Below, one piece after another: positions 20,653-29,018 of a stretch of 64,000 bases of DNA. The number at the start of each line of letters is the position of its first letter. Position 1 is the first letter of the stretch. The stretch comes from Planococcus wigleyi. Lineage in GTDB: Bacteria > Bacillota > Bacilli > Bacillales_A > Planococcaceae. Position numbers and translations under genes: made by a program. The stretch is from NCBI RefSeq assembly GCF_014836985.1, contig NZ_JACSPU010000004.1, positions 372,001 to 436,000 on the forward strand, read 5' to 3'. The notes below the pieces were generated by a model, which ran no database searches, had not been told where the DNA came from, and was given only the letters and a program-made list of their open reading frames with translations.

Positions 20653-21318
20653 CTAGCTTCCTCCTTTAAACGTTGAAATTTGCGGACGAATAAACCGCAA
20701 TTCCTGCAAACGGTCAATGATGATGGTGCCGTTTGTATGTAAATAAGCACATTCCATTTCCGGTTGTTCCGATAAGCTGGACAATTCGTCTGTCATGGTT
20801 TCCAATTCGTCAGCGATTTTCAATTGCGTCGCTTCCAGCCAAGAGGCTGCAATGACTGCGTCCCGGTTGCCTTTGGTTCCGGCATGCGCCGCACCTTTCA
20901 GCCGGCCCAGCACGTAAACACTGCCGCCCGCTTCGACGCGGCCGTTCGGGTTGACGTCGCCAATGACGACCAGATCGCCGTTCGCTTTGACAACTTGTCC
21001 TGAACGCACAATGCCGACATATGTTTCCGACTGGCGTTCAAGGATCATCTGATCGCTTTCTTCGACCGTCAGGATATCGCTCGTTGTCGCAACTACCTTC
21101 AGATGAGGATTGGTCGAAACAATGTCGCTGATTTCTTTGATCTGGCTGTCGGTGCAATAGCGTTTATTCAGATGAACCGTCACTTCAGTATCACTGTCAA
21201 GCGCAGGATCCGACACCTTCGCCTTCAACTCGGCCAATAGATCCGTGTAGGCACATTGGTCATCGAGATACAGCACGAGGCCTTTATTTTTCCCTTTAAT
21301 GTTAACGAGATTTTTCAA
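20653..21318 (-). CDS. minC: Septum site-determining protein MinC
   Basis: Inhibits FtsZ assembly together with MinD. The product (221 residues) has an N-terminal domain (NLVNIKGKNKGLVLYLDD) and the C-terminal beta-helix that binds MinD, with VVIGDVNPNGRVEAGGSVYVLGRLKGAAHAG as clear signature. A TTG start at 21318 is chosen because CAGGTGA lies 9 bases upstream and the N-terminus then aligns with other MinC proteins; the GTG four codons upstream overlaps that ribosome site. One base separates it from minD. Confidence 0.92.
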   Translation of the reverse strand: MKNLVNIKGKNKGLVLYLDDQCAYTDLLAELKAKVSDPALDSDTEVTVHLNKRYCTDSQIKEISDIVSTNPHLKVVATTSDILTVEESDQMILERQSETYVGIVRSGQVVKANGDLVVIGDVNPNGRVEAGGSVYVLGRLKGAAHAGTKGNRDAVIAASWLEATQLKIADELETMTDELSSLSEQPEMECAYLHTNGTIIIDRLQELRFIRPQISTFKGGS

Positions 21319-21341
21319 AAAATGTGTCACCTGCGCTTTCT

Positions 21342-21872
21342 TTAATATAACCCTATTTTAGTGTCACGCTCCGACAGCTGCGTGACCATTACTGATTTGA
21401 ACACCCAGCCGAGCATCACCAGGAAGATTGAATTAGCGACCATCGTCGGCCAGAGCCGAGTCGCCAAAAATGTACCGAGCGGCATTCCTGTCAATGAAAT
21501 CAGCAGGAAGAACTGGTAAAGCAAAAATTCGAATACGCCCAGCAAAACGAGCGTCAGAAGTGTCGCCGTCACCAAGTTCTGCGGAATTCGCTTGAAAGCA
21601 AATGCAGCTGCCAAACAAGTGGCTGGATACAAAAAAGAATATAATCCAATAATATCAATGTAAAAGACATCATACAAGAGCCCGAAAAATAATCCATAGA
21701 ACATCGCATGCTTTAAATCATAGTACAAAGTCAGGAAAATCAGGAACATTATCAGGAAGCGCGGCACAATATAATTTAATTCGCCGCCAATATTAAGCGG
21801 TGAAAAAAGGCCGAAAACCGGTTCCATGAAAAACAGGACGAGGCAGATTAACGGGATAAGGAAACGGATCAT
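21342..21872 (-). CDS. mreD: Rod shape-determining protein MreD
   Basis: A 176-residue integral membrane protein of the elongasome, linking MreC and cell-wall synthases. Five to six hydrophobic segments span most of the length, with RFLIMFLIFLTLYYDLKHAMFYGLFFGLLYD (pieces typical of MreD) near the middle. It overlaps mreC by 4 bases and lies 23 bases before minC, giving the conserved order mreB-mreC-mreD-minC-minD. Confidence 0.93.
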   Translation of the reverse strand: MIRFLIPLICLVLFFMEPVFGLFSPLNIGGELNYIVPRFLIMFLIFLTLYYDLKHAMFYGLFFGLLYDVFYIDIIGLYSFLYPATCLAAAFAFKRIPQNLVTATLLTLVLLGVFEFLLYQFFLLISLTGMPLGTFLATRLWPTMVANSIFLVMLGWVFKSVMVTQLSERDTKIGLY

Positions 21873-22753
21873 GATTCATCGTCTCCAGTCACGCCGTTGT
21901 CTTCACCGTCCACTTCCGGCATCAAACGGTCAGCGATGACGACGTGGTCCAATAAGGAGAAGTCGGCTGCCGGTTTCACATAAGCCAGTTTAGTCAACCC
22001 GAATTCATCTATGGTGATTTCGGTGATGGTGCCGATTAAAATGCCTTTCGGGAAAATCCCGCCGAGCCCGCTTGATACGACTTGATCGCCTTTTTTCAAT
22101 TCAACATTGGCATCGATCCGCTTAAGCAGCAGTTCATGGCGTTCCGCGTCATAGCCTTCGATCAAACCGAAAACGTCTTTTTTCCCGCCAACGACCATCG
22201 CGGATACGCGGTAGTTCGGGTTGAGCGTGGAAATCAATTCAACCGTTGACGTTGTCGGAGTCGTCAACGTCACTTTGCCGATCAGGCCTGTTGCAGTCAT
22301 GACCGCCATATTCTCCGCTACTCCTTGGTTGGAGCCACGGTTAAGAATGATTTTCTCTTCCCATTGATCCGGGTTCCGTGCAATAACGGTAGCCTGGATT
22401 GGGTTGTAATCGCGCAAGTCTTCTTCTTTTCCTACGAGTTGTTTCAATTCTGCGTTTTCAGAACGCAAATCTTTGACTTCAGCCTGCACGCCCGCAAATT
22501 CTTCTAAGCGCGTTTTCAGATGCTCGTTCTCCTCAAATGTGTTCAATAATGAATCGACATTATCGAAAATCCCAGTGACAAAATGAGCAGGGCGTGAAAA
22601 TACCGACTGCCCAGCTCCAACAGCATCTTTTATGATTTGTTCCGGCAGCGACACATTGCCGCGGTCACGGAGCGAAAAAGAAATCAGTGCAACGAGCAGG
22701 ATGACACCCAACAGCAGCAAAATCAGCCGCTTGTTCGTTAAAAGCTGTGGCAT
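21869..22753 (-). CDS. mreC: Rod shape-determining protein MreC
   Basis: A 294-residue bitopic protein: one N-terminal transmembrane helix (about 9-26), a coiled coil (about 68-108, SLLNTFEENEHLKTRLEEF) and the two beta-barrel domains (ATVIARNPDQWEEKIILNRGSNQGV, VVSSGLGGIFPKGILIGTI) that organise the cell-wall elongation complex outside the membrane. AAGGAGGA lies 8 bases before the ATG. The acidic tail (GEDNGVTGDDES) is variable in the family. Confidence 0.96.
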   Translation of the reverse strand: MPQLLTNKRLILLLLGVILLVALISFSLRDRGNVSLPEQIIKDAVGAGQSVFSRPAHFVTGIFDNVDSLLNTFEENEHLKTRLEEFAGVQAEVKDLRSENAELKQLVGKEEDLRDYNPIQATVIARNPDQWEEKIILNRGSNQGVAENMAVMTATGLIGKVTLTTPTTSTVELISTLNPNYRVSAMVVGGKKDVFGLIEGYDAERHELLLKRIDANVELKKGDQVVSSGLGGIFPKGILIGTITEITIDEFGLTKLAYVKPAADFSLLDHVVIADRLMPEVDGEDNGVTGDDES

Positions 22754-22766
22754 ATTGCCATCCTCC

Positions 22767-23795
22767 TTATTTGATTGATAGTTGGCGGCGGAATTGGTCC
22801 ATGTTCTCTAATGCCTTGCCGGTGCCAAGTGCGACACAGTCCAATGGATTTTCGGCAATAAAGACCGGCATGGACGTTTCATCTGAAATGACCCGGTCGA
22901 GGTTCTTAAGCAACGCTCCTCCACCTGTCAAAACAATGCCGTTTTCCATGACGTCTGAACTTAATTCAGGCGGCGTCTTTTCAAGCGTCGATTTGATGCC
23001 TGCTACAATCGCAGTAATCGATTCGCTAAGGGCTTCCACAATTTCACCCGAAGTGATCTGCAGCGTTTTCGGAAAACCGCTCAACAAATCACGTCCACGA
23101 ATTTCCATCGAAAGGTCTTTTTCAGCCTCTTCCATAATGCGGGCAGATCCGACACCCATTTTCAGTGCTTCAGCTGTCCGTTCACCGATCAGGACGTTAT
23201 ACGTCTTGCGGATATACTGGATGATTTCAGTGTCCAGTGCATCTCCGGCTACACGGATCGAGTCGCTTGAAACGATGCCGCCAAGTGAAATGACCGCTAC
23301 TTCAGTCGTTCCGCCTCCAATATCGACGACCATACTGCCCATAGGTTCCCAAACCGGCAAATCCGCTCCAATCGCCGCTGCGAAAGGCTCTTCGATGGTA
23401 TAGGCTTCACGTGCGCCGGCTGAACGGGCTGCGTTCAAAACTGCCCGCCGTTCAACAGAAGTGATGCCATAGGGAACACAGATCATGACGTTGCCGCTTT
23501 TCCATTTGCCCCCTGCCGCTTTCGCTGCTTCGACAAGATTATGCTTGATCATCGCCAAGGTCATATCGTAATCCGCAATGACGCCATCACGCATCGGACG
23601 GATAGCGACGATCGACTCTGCTGTACGGCCCATCATGTTTTTCGCCTGGGTGCCGACAGCGACGATTTCTCCCGTATTTTTATTTTTAACGACAACGGAA
23701 GGTTCACGCAGAACAATTCCTTTGCCTTTAATGTACACCAATGTATTTGCAGTACCTAAGTCAATTCCAACATCTTTTGAACCAAATCCAAGCAC
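22767..23795 (-). CDS. mreB: Rod shape-determining protein MreB
   Basis: Actin-like filament protein directing rod-shape growth. The 342-residue product begins (GTG) [19 protein letters not shown] with the phosphate-1 loop and contains [17 protein letters not shown] and [15 protein letters not shown], the actin-fold signatures. The GTG at 23795 was chosen for the AAAGGAAG 6-7 bases upstream and the match to other MreB N-termini; the open frame runs 20 codons further upstream without support. Rod-type elongation genes suggest a rod-shaped or rod-coccoid cell, although many Planococcus are coccoid. Confidence 0.97.
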   Translation of the reverse strand: MLGFGSKDVGIDLGTANTLVYIKGKGIVLREPSVVVKNKNTGEIVAVGTQAKNMMGRTAESIVAIRPMRDGVIADYDMTLAMIKHNLVEAAKAAGGKWKSGNVMICVPYGITSVERRAVLNAARSAGAREAYTIEEPFAAAIGADLPVWEPMGSMVVDIGGGTTEVAVISLGGIVSSDSIRVAGDALDTEIIQYIRKTYNVLIGERTAEALKMGVGSARIMEEAEKDLSMEIRGRDLLSGFPKTLQITSGEIVEALSESITAIVAGIKSTLEKTPPELSSDVMENGIVLTGGGALLKNLDRVISDETSMPVFIAENPLDCVALGTGKALENMDQFRRQLSIK

Positions 23796-23889
23796 AGGTT
23801 TTCTTCCTTTCTGTAACAAGCCGGTATTTCGGCAATTGCGTTGACACAATACCACTCATTATAGACGAAAAGAAAAAAAATAAACAGTG

Positions 23890-24582
23890 CTACATGAACC
23901 CCTTTTCTTTCAGGGAAATGAATTGGTGGTCACCGATGATGACATGGTCCAGCAGTTCGATGCCGATGATGCTGCCGGCTTCGACGAGGCGCTTCGTGAC
24001 ATCGATGTCTTCAGGTGATGGCGCAGGATTGCCGGAAGGATGGTTGTGGGCGCAGACGATCGAAGCTGAAGAACGGCGGACCGCTTCACGGAAAATTTCA
24101 CGGGGATGGACAATGGAGGCGTTCAGGCTGCCGACAAAAATGGTTTGGCGGTGCATGACCTGATTTTTGATGTTGAGGAACAAGACAACAAAATGCTCCT
24201 GTTTCAACGAAGTCATATCGGCCATTAAATAGGAAGCCGCATCTTTCGGGGAACGGATGGTGAATTTCGTATCGGTCTGCTTGGATGACAGCCGCCGGCC
24301 AAGTTCTACAGCCGCAAGCAGCTGGACAGCCTTTGCCCGGCCAATGCCATGGATCGCCACCATCTCTTCGATGGTGGCGTTTTTCATTTCCTGGATCTGT
24401 TCGAAATGGGTCAGCACCCGATTGGCCAAATGCAGCACCGACTCCTGCTTGCTGCCGGTGCGCAGCAGGATGGCAATCAGCTCTTGATTGGACAATGCCG
24501 ATGCCCCTTGGTTGACCAGGCGTTCTCGGGGACGGTCCGCAATGTGGACGTCACGGATCATCAACGGCGCGTCGTTCAGCAT
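23890..24582 (-). CDS. radC: JAB/MPN-domain protein RadC
   Basis: A 230-residue protein of the RadC family, whose role in DNA repair is disputed. N-terminal UPF0758 part with helix-hairpin-helix (IHGIGRAKAVQLLAAVELG), then the JAB metalloprotease-like domain with VHPREIF and the metal site AHNHPSGNPAPSPED. All metal ligands are present. GAAGGGAG lies about 10 bases before the ATG. It overlaps the end of maf by 7 bases, and the maf-radC-mreBCD order is conserved in Bacilli. Confidence 0.95.
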   Translation of the reverse strand: MLNDAPLMIRDVHIADRPRERLVNQGASALSNQELIAILLRTGSKQESVLHLANRVLTHFEQIQEMKNATIEEMVAIHGIGRAKAVQLLAAVELGRRLSSKQTDTKFTIRSPKDAASYLMADMTSLKQEHFVVLFLNIKNQVMHRQTIFVGSLNASIVHPREIFREAVRRSSASIVCAHNHPSGNPAPSPEDIDVTKRLVEAGSIIGIELLDHVIIGDHQFISLKEKGFM

Positions 24583-25184
24583 CGGACACCGCTCCCTTCT
24601 AGCGAAATAAACCCAGCAGCTGCGAGTTTCTGCGTCAGTTCCGCAACCGGCAAGCCGACAACAGCGTTGTAATCTCCTTGAATGCCTTTGACGAACAAAC
24701 CGGATACCGTTTGGATGCCATAAGCACCTGCTTTGTCGTAAGGGTCTTCGGTTTCAATATAGGCGTTGATCCAGGCTTCCGGCAATTCGAAGAACGTCAC
24801 GTTGACGGCTTCATGGAAGGACTGCTCGCTATTACCTTTTACGACCGTCACCGCCGTAATGACTTCATGTGTGCGGCCGGATAATTTCTGAAGATAGCTC
24901 TTGGCCTGTTCTTTACTTTTCGGCTTCAATAGGATTTCACCATCCAGGACGACAATAGTATCAGAGCCGATGACCACAGCTTCTTGATGGGCACTTGCCA
25001 CTTCCTGCGCTTTTTGAGCAGCACATGCCAATACGTAGCCAAGCGGCGTTTGGAAGTCCTGCGGATCGGGTTCGTCCTGGAGACTCGGGATAACTTGAAA
25101 ATGAACGCCAAGCATACTAAGCAGTTCCTGGCGGCGCGGTGATTGTGAAGCTAGAATGACGGGGAAATCTGATTTGAATTTCAT
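24576..25184 (-). CDS. maf: Maf-like nucleoside triphosphate pyrophosphatase
   Basis: House-cleaning nucleotide pyrophosphatase (dTTP/UTP and modified nucleotides), once described as a septum-formation inhibitor. The 202-residue product begins MKFKSDFPVILASQSPRRQELLSML, the Maf signature, and holds VVIGSDTIVVLDGEILLKPK and EDPYDKAGAYGIQ with the catalytic residues. The ATG at 25184 has AAAAAGGAGAG upstream; the longer frame to 25238 runs into the promoter region. Co-encoded with radC. Confidence 0.95.
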   Translation of the reverse strand: MKFKSDFPVILASQSPRRQELLSMLGVHFQVIPSLQDEPDPQDFQTPLGYVLACAAQKAQEVASAHQEAVVIGSDTIVVLDGEILLKPKSKEQAKSYLQKLSGRTHEVITAVTVVKGNSEQSFHEAVNVTFFELPEAWINAYIETEDPYDKAGAYGIQTVSGLFVKGIQGDYNAVVGLPVAELTQKLAAAGFISLEGSGVRC

Positions 25185-25209
25185 GGGGAAATCTCTCCTT
25201 TTTTCAAGA

Positions 25210-25238
25210 ATCATACCATCCCTGACAGCACTCAACAA
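25210..25238 (-). promoter_or_regulatory. Candidate maf-radC promoter
   Basis: Minus strand: extended -10 TGGTATGAT (TATGAT at 25210-25215) and a weak -35 TTGTTG (25233-25238), 17-base spacer. Paired palindromes lie directly upstream. Confidence 0.4.
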
Positions 25239-25244
25239 ACCATC

Positions 25245-25288
25245 AAAAATGATTTTTGCCCTTCAGCAGGCGTTCAAAAATCATTTTT
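25245..25288. promoter_or_regulatory. Pair of AAAAATSATTTTT palindromes (operator or UP element)
   Basis: AAAAATGATTTTT (25245-25257) and AAAAATCATTTTT (25276-25288) are each near-perfect palindromes and together form a 14-bp inverted repeat. Their centres are 31 bp apart, about three helical turns. They lie immediately upstream of the candidate maf promoter and about 160 bp upstream of the abgT promoter. A regulator-binding site or an A-tract UP element is possible. The rest of the 375-bp gap to abgT holds only the abgT promoter and a leader hairpin. Confidence 0.6.
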
Positions 25289-25451
25289 CAGTTAGTTTTT
25301 TCTTGAAAGCGCTGTATGCTGCCATCTAAAATTCACATTTGCTTTGTTCACGAACATCCGACAAAAGCTGTCGCAACAAGGTTTTTATGTCAAGCACAAA
25401 AATCTTTTAACATTATTCAAAATTAGCATTATTGGCACTTTTGTATAGCGA

Positions 25452-25480
25452 TTCACTTCATTAAAAAGAGCTATTATAAT
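25452..25480 (+). promoter_or_regulatory. abgT promoter
   Basis: -35 TTCACT (25452-25457), 17-base spacer, -10 TATAAT (25475-25480), 80 bases upstream of the start codon. The 5' leader contains an inverted repeat. Confidence 0.6.
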
Positions 25481-25500
25481 GAAATTTGGCTTTTAATTTC

Positions 25501-25529
25501 TGAAAATTATTATTATGAAATAATTTTCA
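25501..25529 (+). repeat. Inverted repeat in the abgT leader
   Basis: Perfect 10-bp arms TGAAAATTAT / ATAATTTTCA around 9 bases, located about 20 bases downstream of the -10 and 16 bases before the ribosome site. Its place suggests an operator or a weak RNA hairpin controlling abgT. Confidence 0.6.
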
Positions 25530-25559
25530 CCAATTCTTTTAGCAAAGGAGCTGTCTTTT

Positions 25560-27086
25560 TTGAAGACAAAGCGCAAAGGTTTATTTCAGAAATCGCTCGA
25601 TCGCATCGAGCTGATCGGCAACAAGCTGCCTCATCCGGTGACCTTGTTCGCCCTGCTCGCACTTGCCGTCCTTGTGATTTCCTCTATCATCTCGGCAATT
25701 GGCATTACCGTCGAACATCCGGGCCAGGAAGGCGAAATCATTGAAGTCAAGAACCTGCTGAATGCAGAAGGCATTCAATACATATTTGCCAGCATGGTCG
25801 ATAATTTCATCGGATTCGCTCCGCTAGGCGTTGTCCTGGTCACCATGTTGGGTATCGGAATTGCGGAACGCACAGGACTCATCAGTGCTGTACTACGGGC
25901 TTTCGTCCTATCCGTTCCGAAGTTCTTGATCACAGGAGGACTGGTATTCGCCGGAATCATGTCCAGTGTTGCTTCTGACGCCGGGTATGTGGTCCTTCCC
26001 CCACTTGGTGCTGTCATTTTCGCGGCGCTCGGACGCCATCCATTGGCCGGTCTTGCCGCAGCATTTGCCGGTGTATCCGCCGGATTCTCGGCAAACCTGC
26101 TGCTGTCTGCCACTGATGCCATGCTCGGTGAAATGACAATCGCGGCAGCAGCGATCATCGATCCGACTTATGCAGAAGGCATGAACATTGCCATGAACTA
26201 TTACTTCATCATCGCTTCGGTCTTCCTGTTGACTATCGTCGGTGCAATTGTTACGGAAAAAGTGGTTGAACCGCGCCTTGGTGAATACAAAGGGCAATAC
26301 CGCGAAGACTTGAACGGCTTGACAGCTGAAGAAAAGAAAGGTCTGCTATGGGCTGGGATTTCCGTATTGGTCGGAATTATCCTGACTGCGTTGTTGATCG
26401 TTCCAGAAAACGGCGTCTTGCGCGCTGAAGACGGCGGCATTGTCCAGTCACCATTTATGAGTTCATTGGTGCCGATCATTACGATCCTGTTCTTCATCCC
26501 TGGATTGTTCTACGGTATCGCCACCAAGAATATCCGCAGCGATAAAGACGTCGCTGCGCATTTGACGGATACGATGGCTGCCATGGGCATGTTCATCGTC
26601 CTGGCTTTCACCGCCGGACAGTTCGTTGCTTATTTCACAGAATCAAATATCGGAATGGTGCTTGGCGTCTACGGAGCTGAAGCACTTGAAGCCGCTAATT
26701 TGACAGGCATCCCGTTGATCATTGGTTTTATCGTGGTCACTGGAATCATCAACCTGTTCATCGGTTCAGCTTCTGCGAAGTGGGCGATGATGGCGCCGGT
26801 CTTCGTTCCGATCATGATGCAGCTCGGCTACTCGCCTGAACTGACGCAGATGGCTTACCGCATCGCGGATTCATCGACGAACATCATCACGCCATTGATG
26901 ACGTATTTCGCCATTATCATCGCTTTTGCCCAGAAATACGATAAGAAAATGGGCATCGGTACATTGATTTCGGTCATGTTCCCGTACTCCATCTTCTTCA
27001 TGATCTTCTGGTCGTTGATGCTGATCGTCTGGATGCTGTTTGGTCTTGATCTGGGTCCTGCATCACCAATTCTTTATTCAAAATAA
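25560..27086 (+). CDS. abgT: AbgT family transporter
   Basis: A 508-residue polytopic membrane protein of the AbgT family, whose members import p-aminobenzoyl-glutamate or export sulfonamides. About 10-11 hydrophobic helices and two re-entrant segments; family motifs include DRIELIGNKLPHPVTLF near the start, SDAGYVVLPPLGAVIFAALGRHPLAGLAAAFAGVSAGFSANLL (a long conserved stretch, quoted only in part: SDAGYVVLPPLG) and SASAKWAMMAPVFVPI. A TTG start at 25560 has AAAGGAG 9 bases upstream and gives the expected N-terminus. It is alone on the plus strand with its own promoter and shares a bidirectional terminator with comC. Confidence 0.92.
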   Translation: MKTKRKGLFQKSLDRIELIGNKLPHPVTLFALLALAVLVISSIISAIGITVEHPGQEGEIIEVKNLLNAEGIQYIFASMVDNFIGFAPLGVVLVTMLGIGIAERTGLISAVLRAFVLSVPKFLITGGLVFAGIMSSVASDAGYVVLPPLGAVIFAALGRHPLAGLAAAFAGVSAGFSANLLLSATDAMLGEMTIAAAAIIDPTYAEGMNIAMNYYFIIASVFLLTIVGAIVTEKVVEPRLGEYKGQYREDLNGLTAEEKKGLLWAGISVLVGIILTALLIVPENGVLRAEDGGIVQSPFMSSLVPIITILFFIPGLFYGIATKNIRSDKDVAAHLTDTMAAMGMFIVLAFTAGQFVAYFTESNIGMVLGVYGAEALEAANLTGIPLIIGFIVVTGIINLFIGSASAKWAMMAPVFVPIMMQLGYSPELTQMAYRIADSSTNIITPLMTYFAIIIAFAQKYDKKMGIGTLISVMFPYSIFFMIFWSLMLIVWMLFGLDLGPASPILYSK

Positions 27087-27092
27087 AGTAAC

Positions 27093-27127
27093 AAAAAGCT
27101 CAAGGGAACATGTCCCTTGAGCTTTTT
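27093..27127. terminator. Bidirectional terminator between abgT and comC
   Basis: Perfect 15-bp stem AAAAAGCTCAAGGGA / TCCCTTGAGCTTTTT with 5-base loop and T tracts in both directions. Its right end touches the comC stop codon. Confidence 0.9.
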
Positions 27128-27882
27128 TATAGCCAAAAATTCCAGTACCAAGCAAGCATAGCCTCGCCCCAGAAATAGACGATGACGGCGGCCGCTGCAA
27201 TCGAGGGGCCGAACGGAATCGGTGTCTTGCGCCCTTTATTCGTTACGCGCAGCTGAATGATGCCGACGATCGCGCCGATGAACGATGCAAAGAACAAGGT
27301 CATCAAGGTGCCGGCTGTTCCGAGCACCAATCCGATAACGAAGAACAGCTTGATGTCCCCGCCCCCCATGCCGCCTTTGGAGACGACAGCGATCAGGAAC
27401 AGCAATGAAAATCCAATGGCAGCGCCGAGCAGGCTATCCCACCACGGATCAAGCGGAATGGCCAAACGCAAGCCCAGCAGCACCACCGCAAACGGCAGCA
27501 GCACTTTATCCGGAATAAGCATATAAGCGATGTCCGACACGGTGATGATCACCAGCATTGAAACGAACAAGAGCGCTACGATCAGCTCCGGCGTAAACCC
27601 GAACACCAAGTACGACGCCACAAATAAAACCGCCGTGACTGCTTCCATCAACGGATAGACCCAATGGATTTTCGAACCGCATGTCCGGCATTGGCCTTTC
27701 AGAAAAAGATAAGAGAACACCGGCACCAGGTCAAGCGCGGTCAATCGGCGCTGGCAATTGGTGCAATGGGAAGGCGGATAAGCGATCGATTCCTTTTTCG
27801 GCACGCGCAAGCCCACCACATTGAAAAACGATCCAAAGACGAGCCCGAACAGTGAAATGAAAACAGAATAAGTCAGTACCAT
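27127..27882 (-). CDS. comC: Prepilin peptidase (ComC/PilD)
   Basis: Cleaves and N-methylates type IV prepilins at the cytoplasmic face of the membrane. The 251-residue protein has the N-terminal FGLVFGSFFNVVGLRVP, two zinc Cys pairs (C40-x-x-C43, C65-x-x-C68), and the two catalytic aspartates D117 (ITVSDIAYMLIPD) and D176 (GGMGGGDIKL). Six to eight transmembrane helices. GAGGG precedes the ATG. In Bacillus comC directly follows folC; here the whole pilus locus separates them. It should process the pilins of this locus and any competence pseudopilins elsewhere. Confidence 0.95.
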   Translation of the reverse strand: MVLTYSVFISLFGLVFGSFFNVVGLRVPKKESIAYPPSHCTNCQRRLTALDLVPVFSYLFLKGQCRTCGSKIHWVYPLMEAVTAVLFVASYLVFGFTPELIVALLFVSMLVIITVSDIAYMLIPDKVLLPFAVVLLGLRLAIPLDPWWDSLLGAAIGFSLLFLIAVVSKGGMGGGDIKLFFVIGLVLGTAGTLMTLFFASFIGAIVGIIQLRVTNKGRKTPIPFGPSIAAAAVIVYFWGEAMLAWYWNFWL

Positions 27883-27997
27883 AGAAACCCTCTTTGCTTT
27901 AATTTATTTGTTGGCGATATTTCGTCAAACAGTCTACTTTCATCGCGAGTCTTCGGTATTTCGCTCTAAATCTTACTAAAAAAAACGGATGATGGCG

Positions 27998-28017
27998 GCT
28001 TTTCGCGGGCGAAAAGC
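27998..28017. repeat. Perfect palindrome next to the TTTGCAGAA array
   Basis: GCTTTTCGC and GCGAAAAGC separated by two bases. It could form a hairpin in either strand, but no T tract follows directly, so it is not a clear terminator. Confidence 0.6.
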
Positions 28018-28034
28018 GATTGGCAGAGCTTTTG

Positions 28035-28166
28035 TTTGCGGAATACTGGATTTATTTGCAGAATTTGCCCGGTTGTTTGCAGAATGCTGAATTTGTTTGC
28101 AGAATAACATCGGTTGTTTGCAAAATCCGCCCCTTTGTTTGCAGAACGGTCTATACTTCTGCAAAA
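28035..28166. repeat. Array of seven TTTGCAGAA motifs with 20-21-bp period
   Basis: Copies of TTTGCRGAA or close variants start at 28035, 28055, 28076, 28096, 28117, 28138 and 28158 (periods 20, 21, 20, 21, 21, 20). The 9-bp motif is conserved (TTTGCGGAA, TTTGCAGAA x4, TTTGCAAAA, TCTGCAAAA) while the 11-12 bp between copies vary. It fills the gap between the pilus operon terminator and comC. Spacing of about two helical turns suggests protein binding on one face of DNA. Too short and irregular for CRISPR. Confidence 0.85.
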
Positions 28167-28193
28167 CGAAGCTTTTAACCCCAATTTATCAAA

Positions 28194-28222
28194 AAGAGAG
28201 AAATCACGATGATTTCTCTCTT
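28194..28222 (-). terminator. Terminator of the pilus operon
   Basis: Perfect 13-bp stem AAGAGAGAAATCA / TGATTTCTCTCTT with a 3-base loop followed by TTTGAT on the minus strand, 8 bases after the pilO-like stop. Confidence 0.85.
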
Positions 28223-28229
28223 ACCTGTA

Positions 28230-29018
28230 TTACTGGTCTGACGCTTTTTCCTGTTCCTCTACATTTACTTCCACATTCACTTCAGTTTGTGAACCGTCTG
28301 ACGAAATTTCCGTTTCCACTTCTTCGTCAGTTGTTTGGTCGGGTATGACTAGGCTGGTGCCGTCATTTTGAGGCAGCGGATTTACTTTTTTGGCAGGTGC
28401 CGGGGAATCGACTTTCAATTGCGTCTCCGCAAGTTCAACGAGATCCGGACGGTAAAAGGCTGAGAATGAAACGGAAACGGTTAACGGTTCCCCTTCCTGC
28501 TCCGTTTTTGTAACTTCCGGTGTTGAAGTGAAGTCAATCCCGCCGACGACCATGATGCGCTCCATCGCTTCAATTTCTTTGATGAAAGTGATAATACTCA
28601 TATAGTCTGTGGCATTGAACTCCACTGTCGTGATGACTTCCTGAACATTCTCCAGGCCTTCGACCGGCTGCAACACCGTCAATGGCGCTTCGGCGAAATT
28701 GACGGAAGTGACGAGTGTTTCAGACAGCAGCTCGGCCTGTTCAACCTGCAAGAGAATCAAATCCGTCAAAGGTTCAATGGTGACTTTATGCTGCAATTCA
28801 CGTGTACTAATTTTTTCAGCTGGCGGTGCAGCTTCTTGCTGCGCCTGCAAAGACATCAGCACTTCGTTTTCCGAGGTCAGCAATTGTTCAGATTGCAAGC
28901 GAGCGTCTCTAGCTGGAACGTAGAGGGAAAAATAGGAATAGGCTGCACTCCCTATCAATAACAGTACCGCCAAGACCAGCATAGCTATTTCTTTCTGGCG
29001 CTTTGATAAACTGCTCAT
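28230..29018 (-). CDS. pilO: PilO-like type IV pilus alignment protein
   Basis: A 262-residue bitopic protein: short cytoplasmic N-terminus (KRQKEIAML), one transmembrane helix (about 12-31), a coiled-coil-like region (about 33-75) and a ferredoxin-like domain (VTIEPLTDLILLQVEQAELL to VSVSFSAFYRPDLVEL), as in PilO. The C-terminal tail from about 205 is acidic and low-complexity. PilM-N-O link the platform to the pilus. Overlaps pilN by 4 bases and ends the operon. Sequence similarity to PilO is weak, so the assignment leans on topology and position. Confidence 0.75.
   Translation of the reverse strand: MSSLSKRQKEIAMLVLAVLLLIGSAAYSYFSLYVPARDARLQSEQLLTSENEVLMSLQAQQEAAPPAEKISTRELQHKVTIEPLTDLILLQVEQAELLSETLVTSVNFAEAPLTVLQPVEGLENVQEVITTVEFNATDYMSIITFIKEIEAMERIMVVGGIDFTSTPEVTKTEQEGEPLTVSVSFSAFYRPDLVELAETQLKVDSPAPAKKVNPLPQNDGTSLVIPDQTTDEEVETEISSDGSQTEVNVEVNVEEQEKASDQ

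Noticed and set aside
27998-28017. Palindrome considered as a transcription terminator
   Set aside because: No T tract follows either arm directly; reported only as a palindrome.
28035-28166. CRISPR array
   Set aside because: Repeat core is only 9 bp with 11-12 bp between copies, and no cas genes are present.
27966-28184. Minus-strand frame of 72 codons with repeated FCKQ/ANK patterns
   Set aside because: It arises from the TTTGCAGAA array; no ribosome site and no family resemblance.
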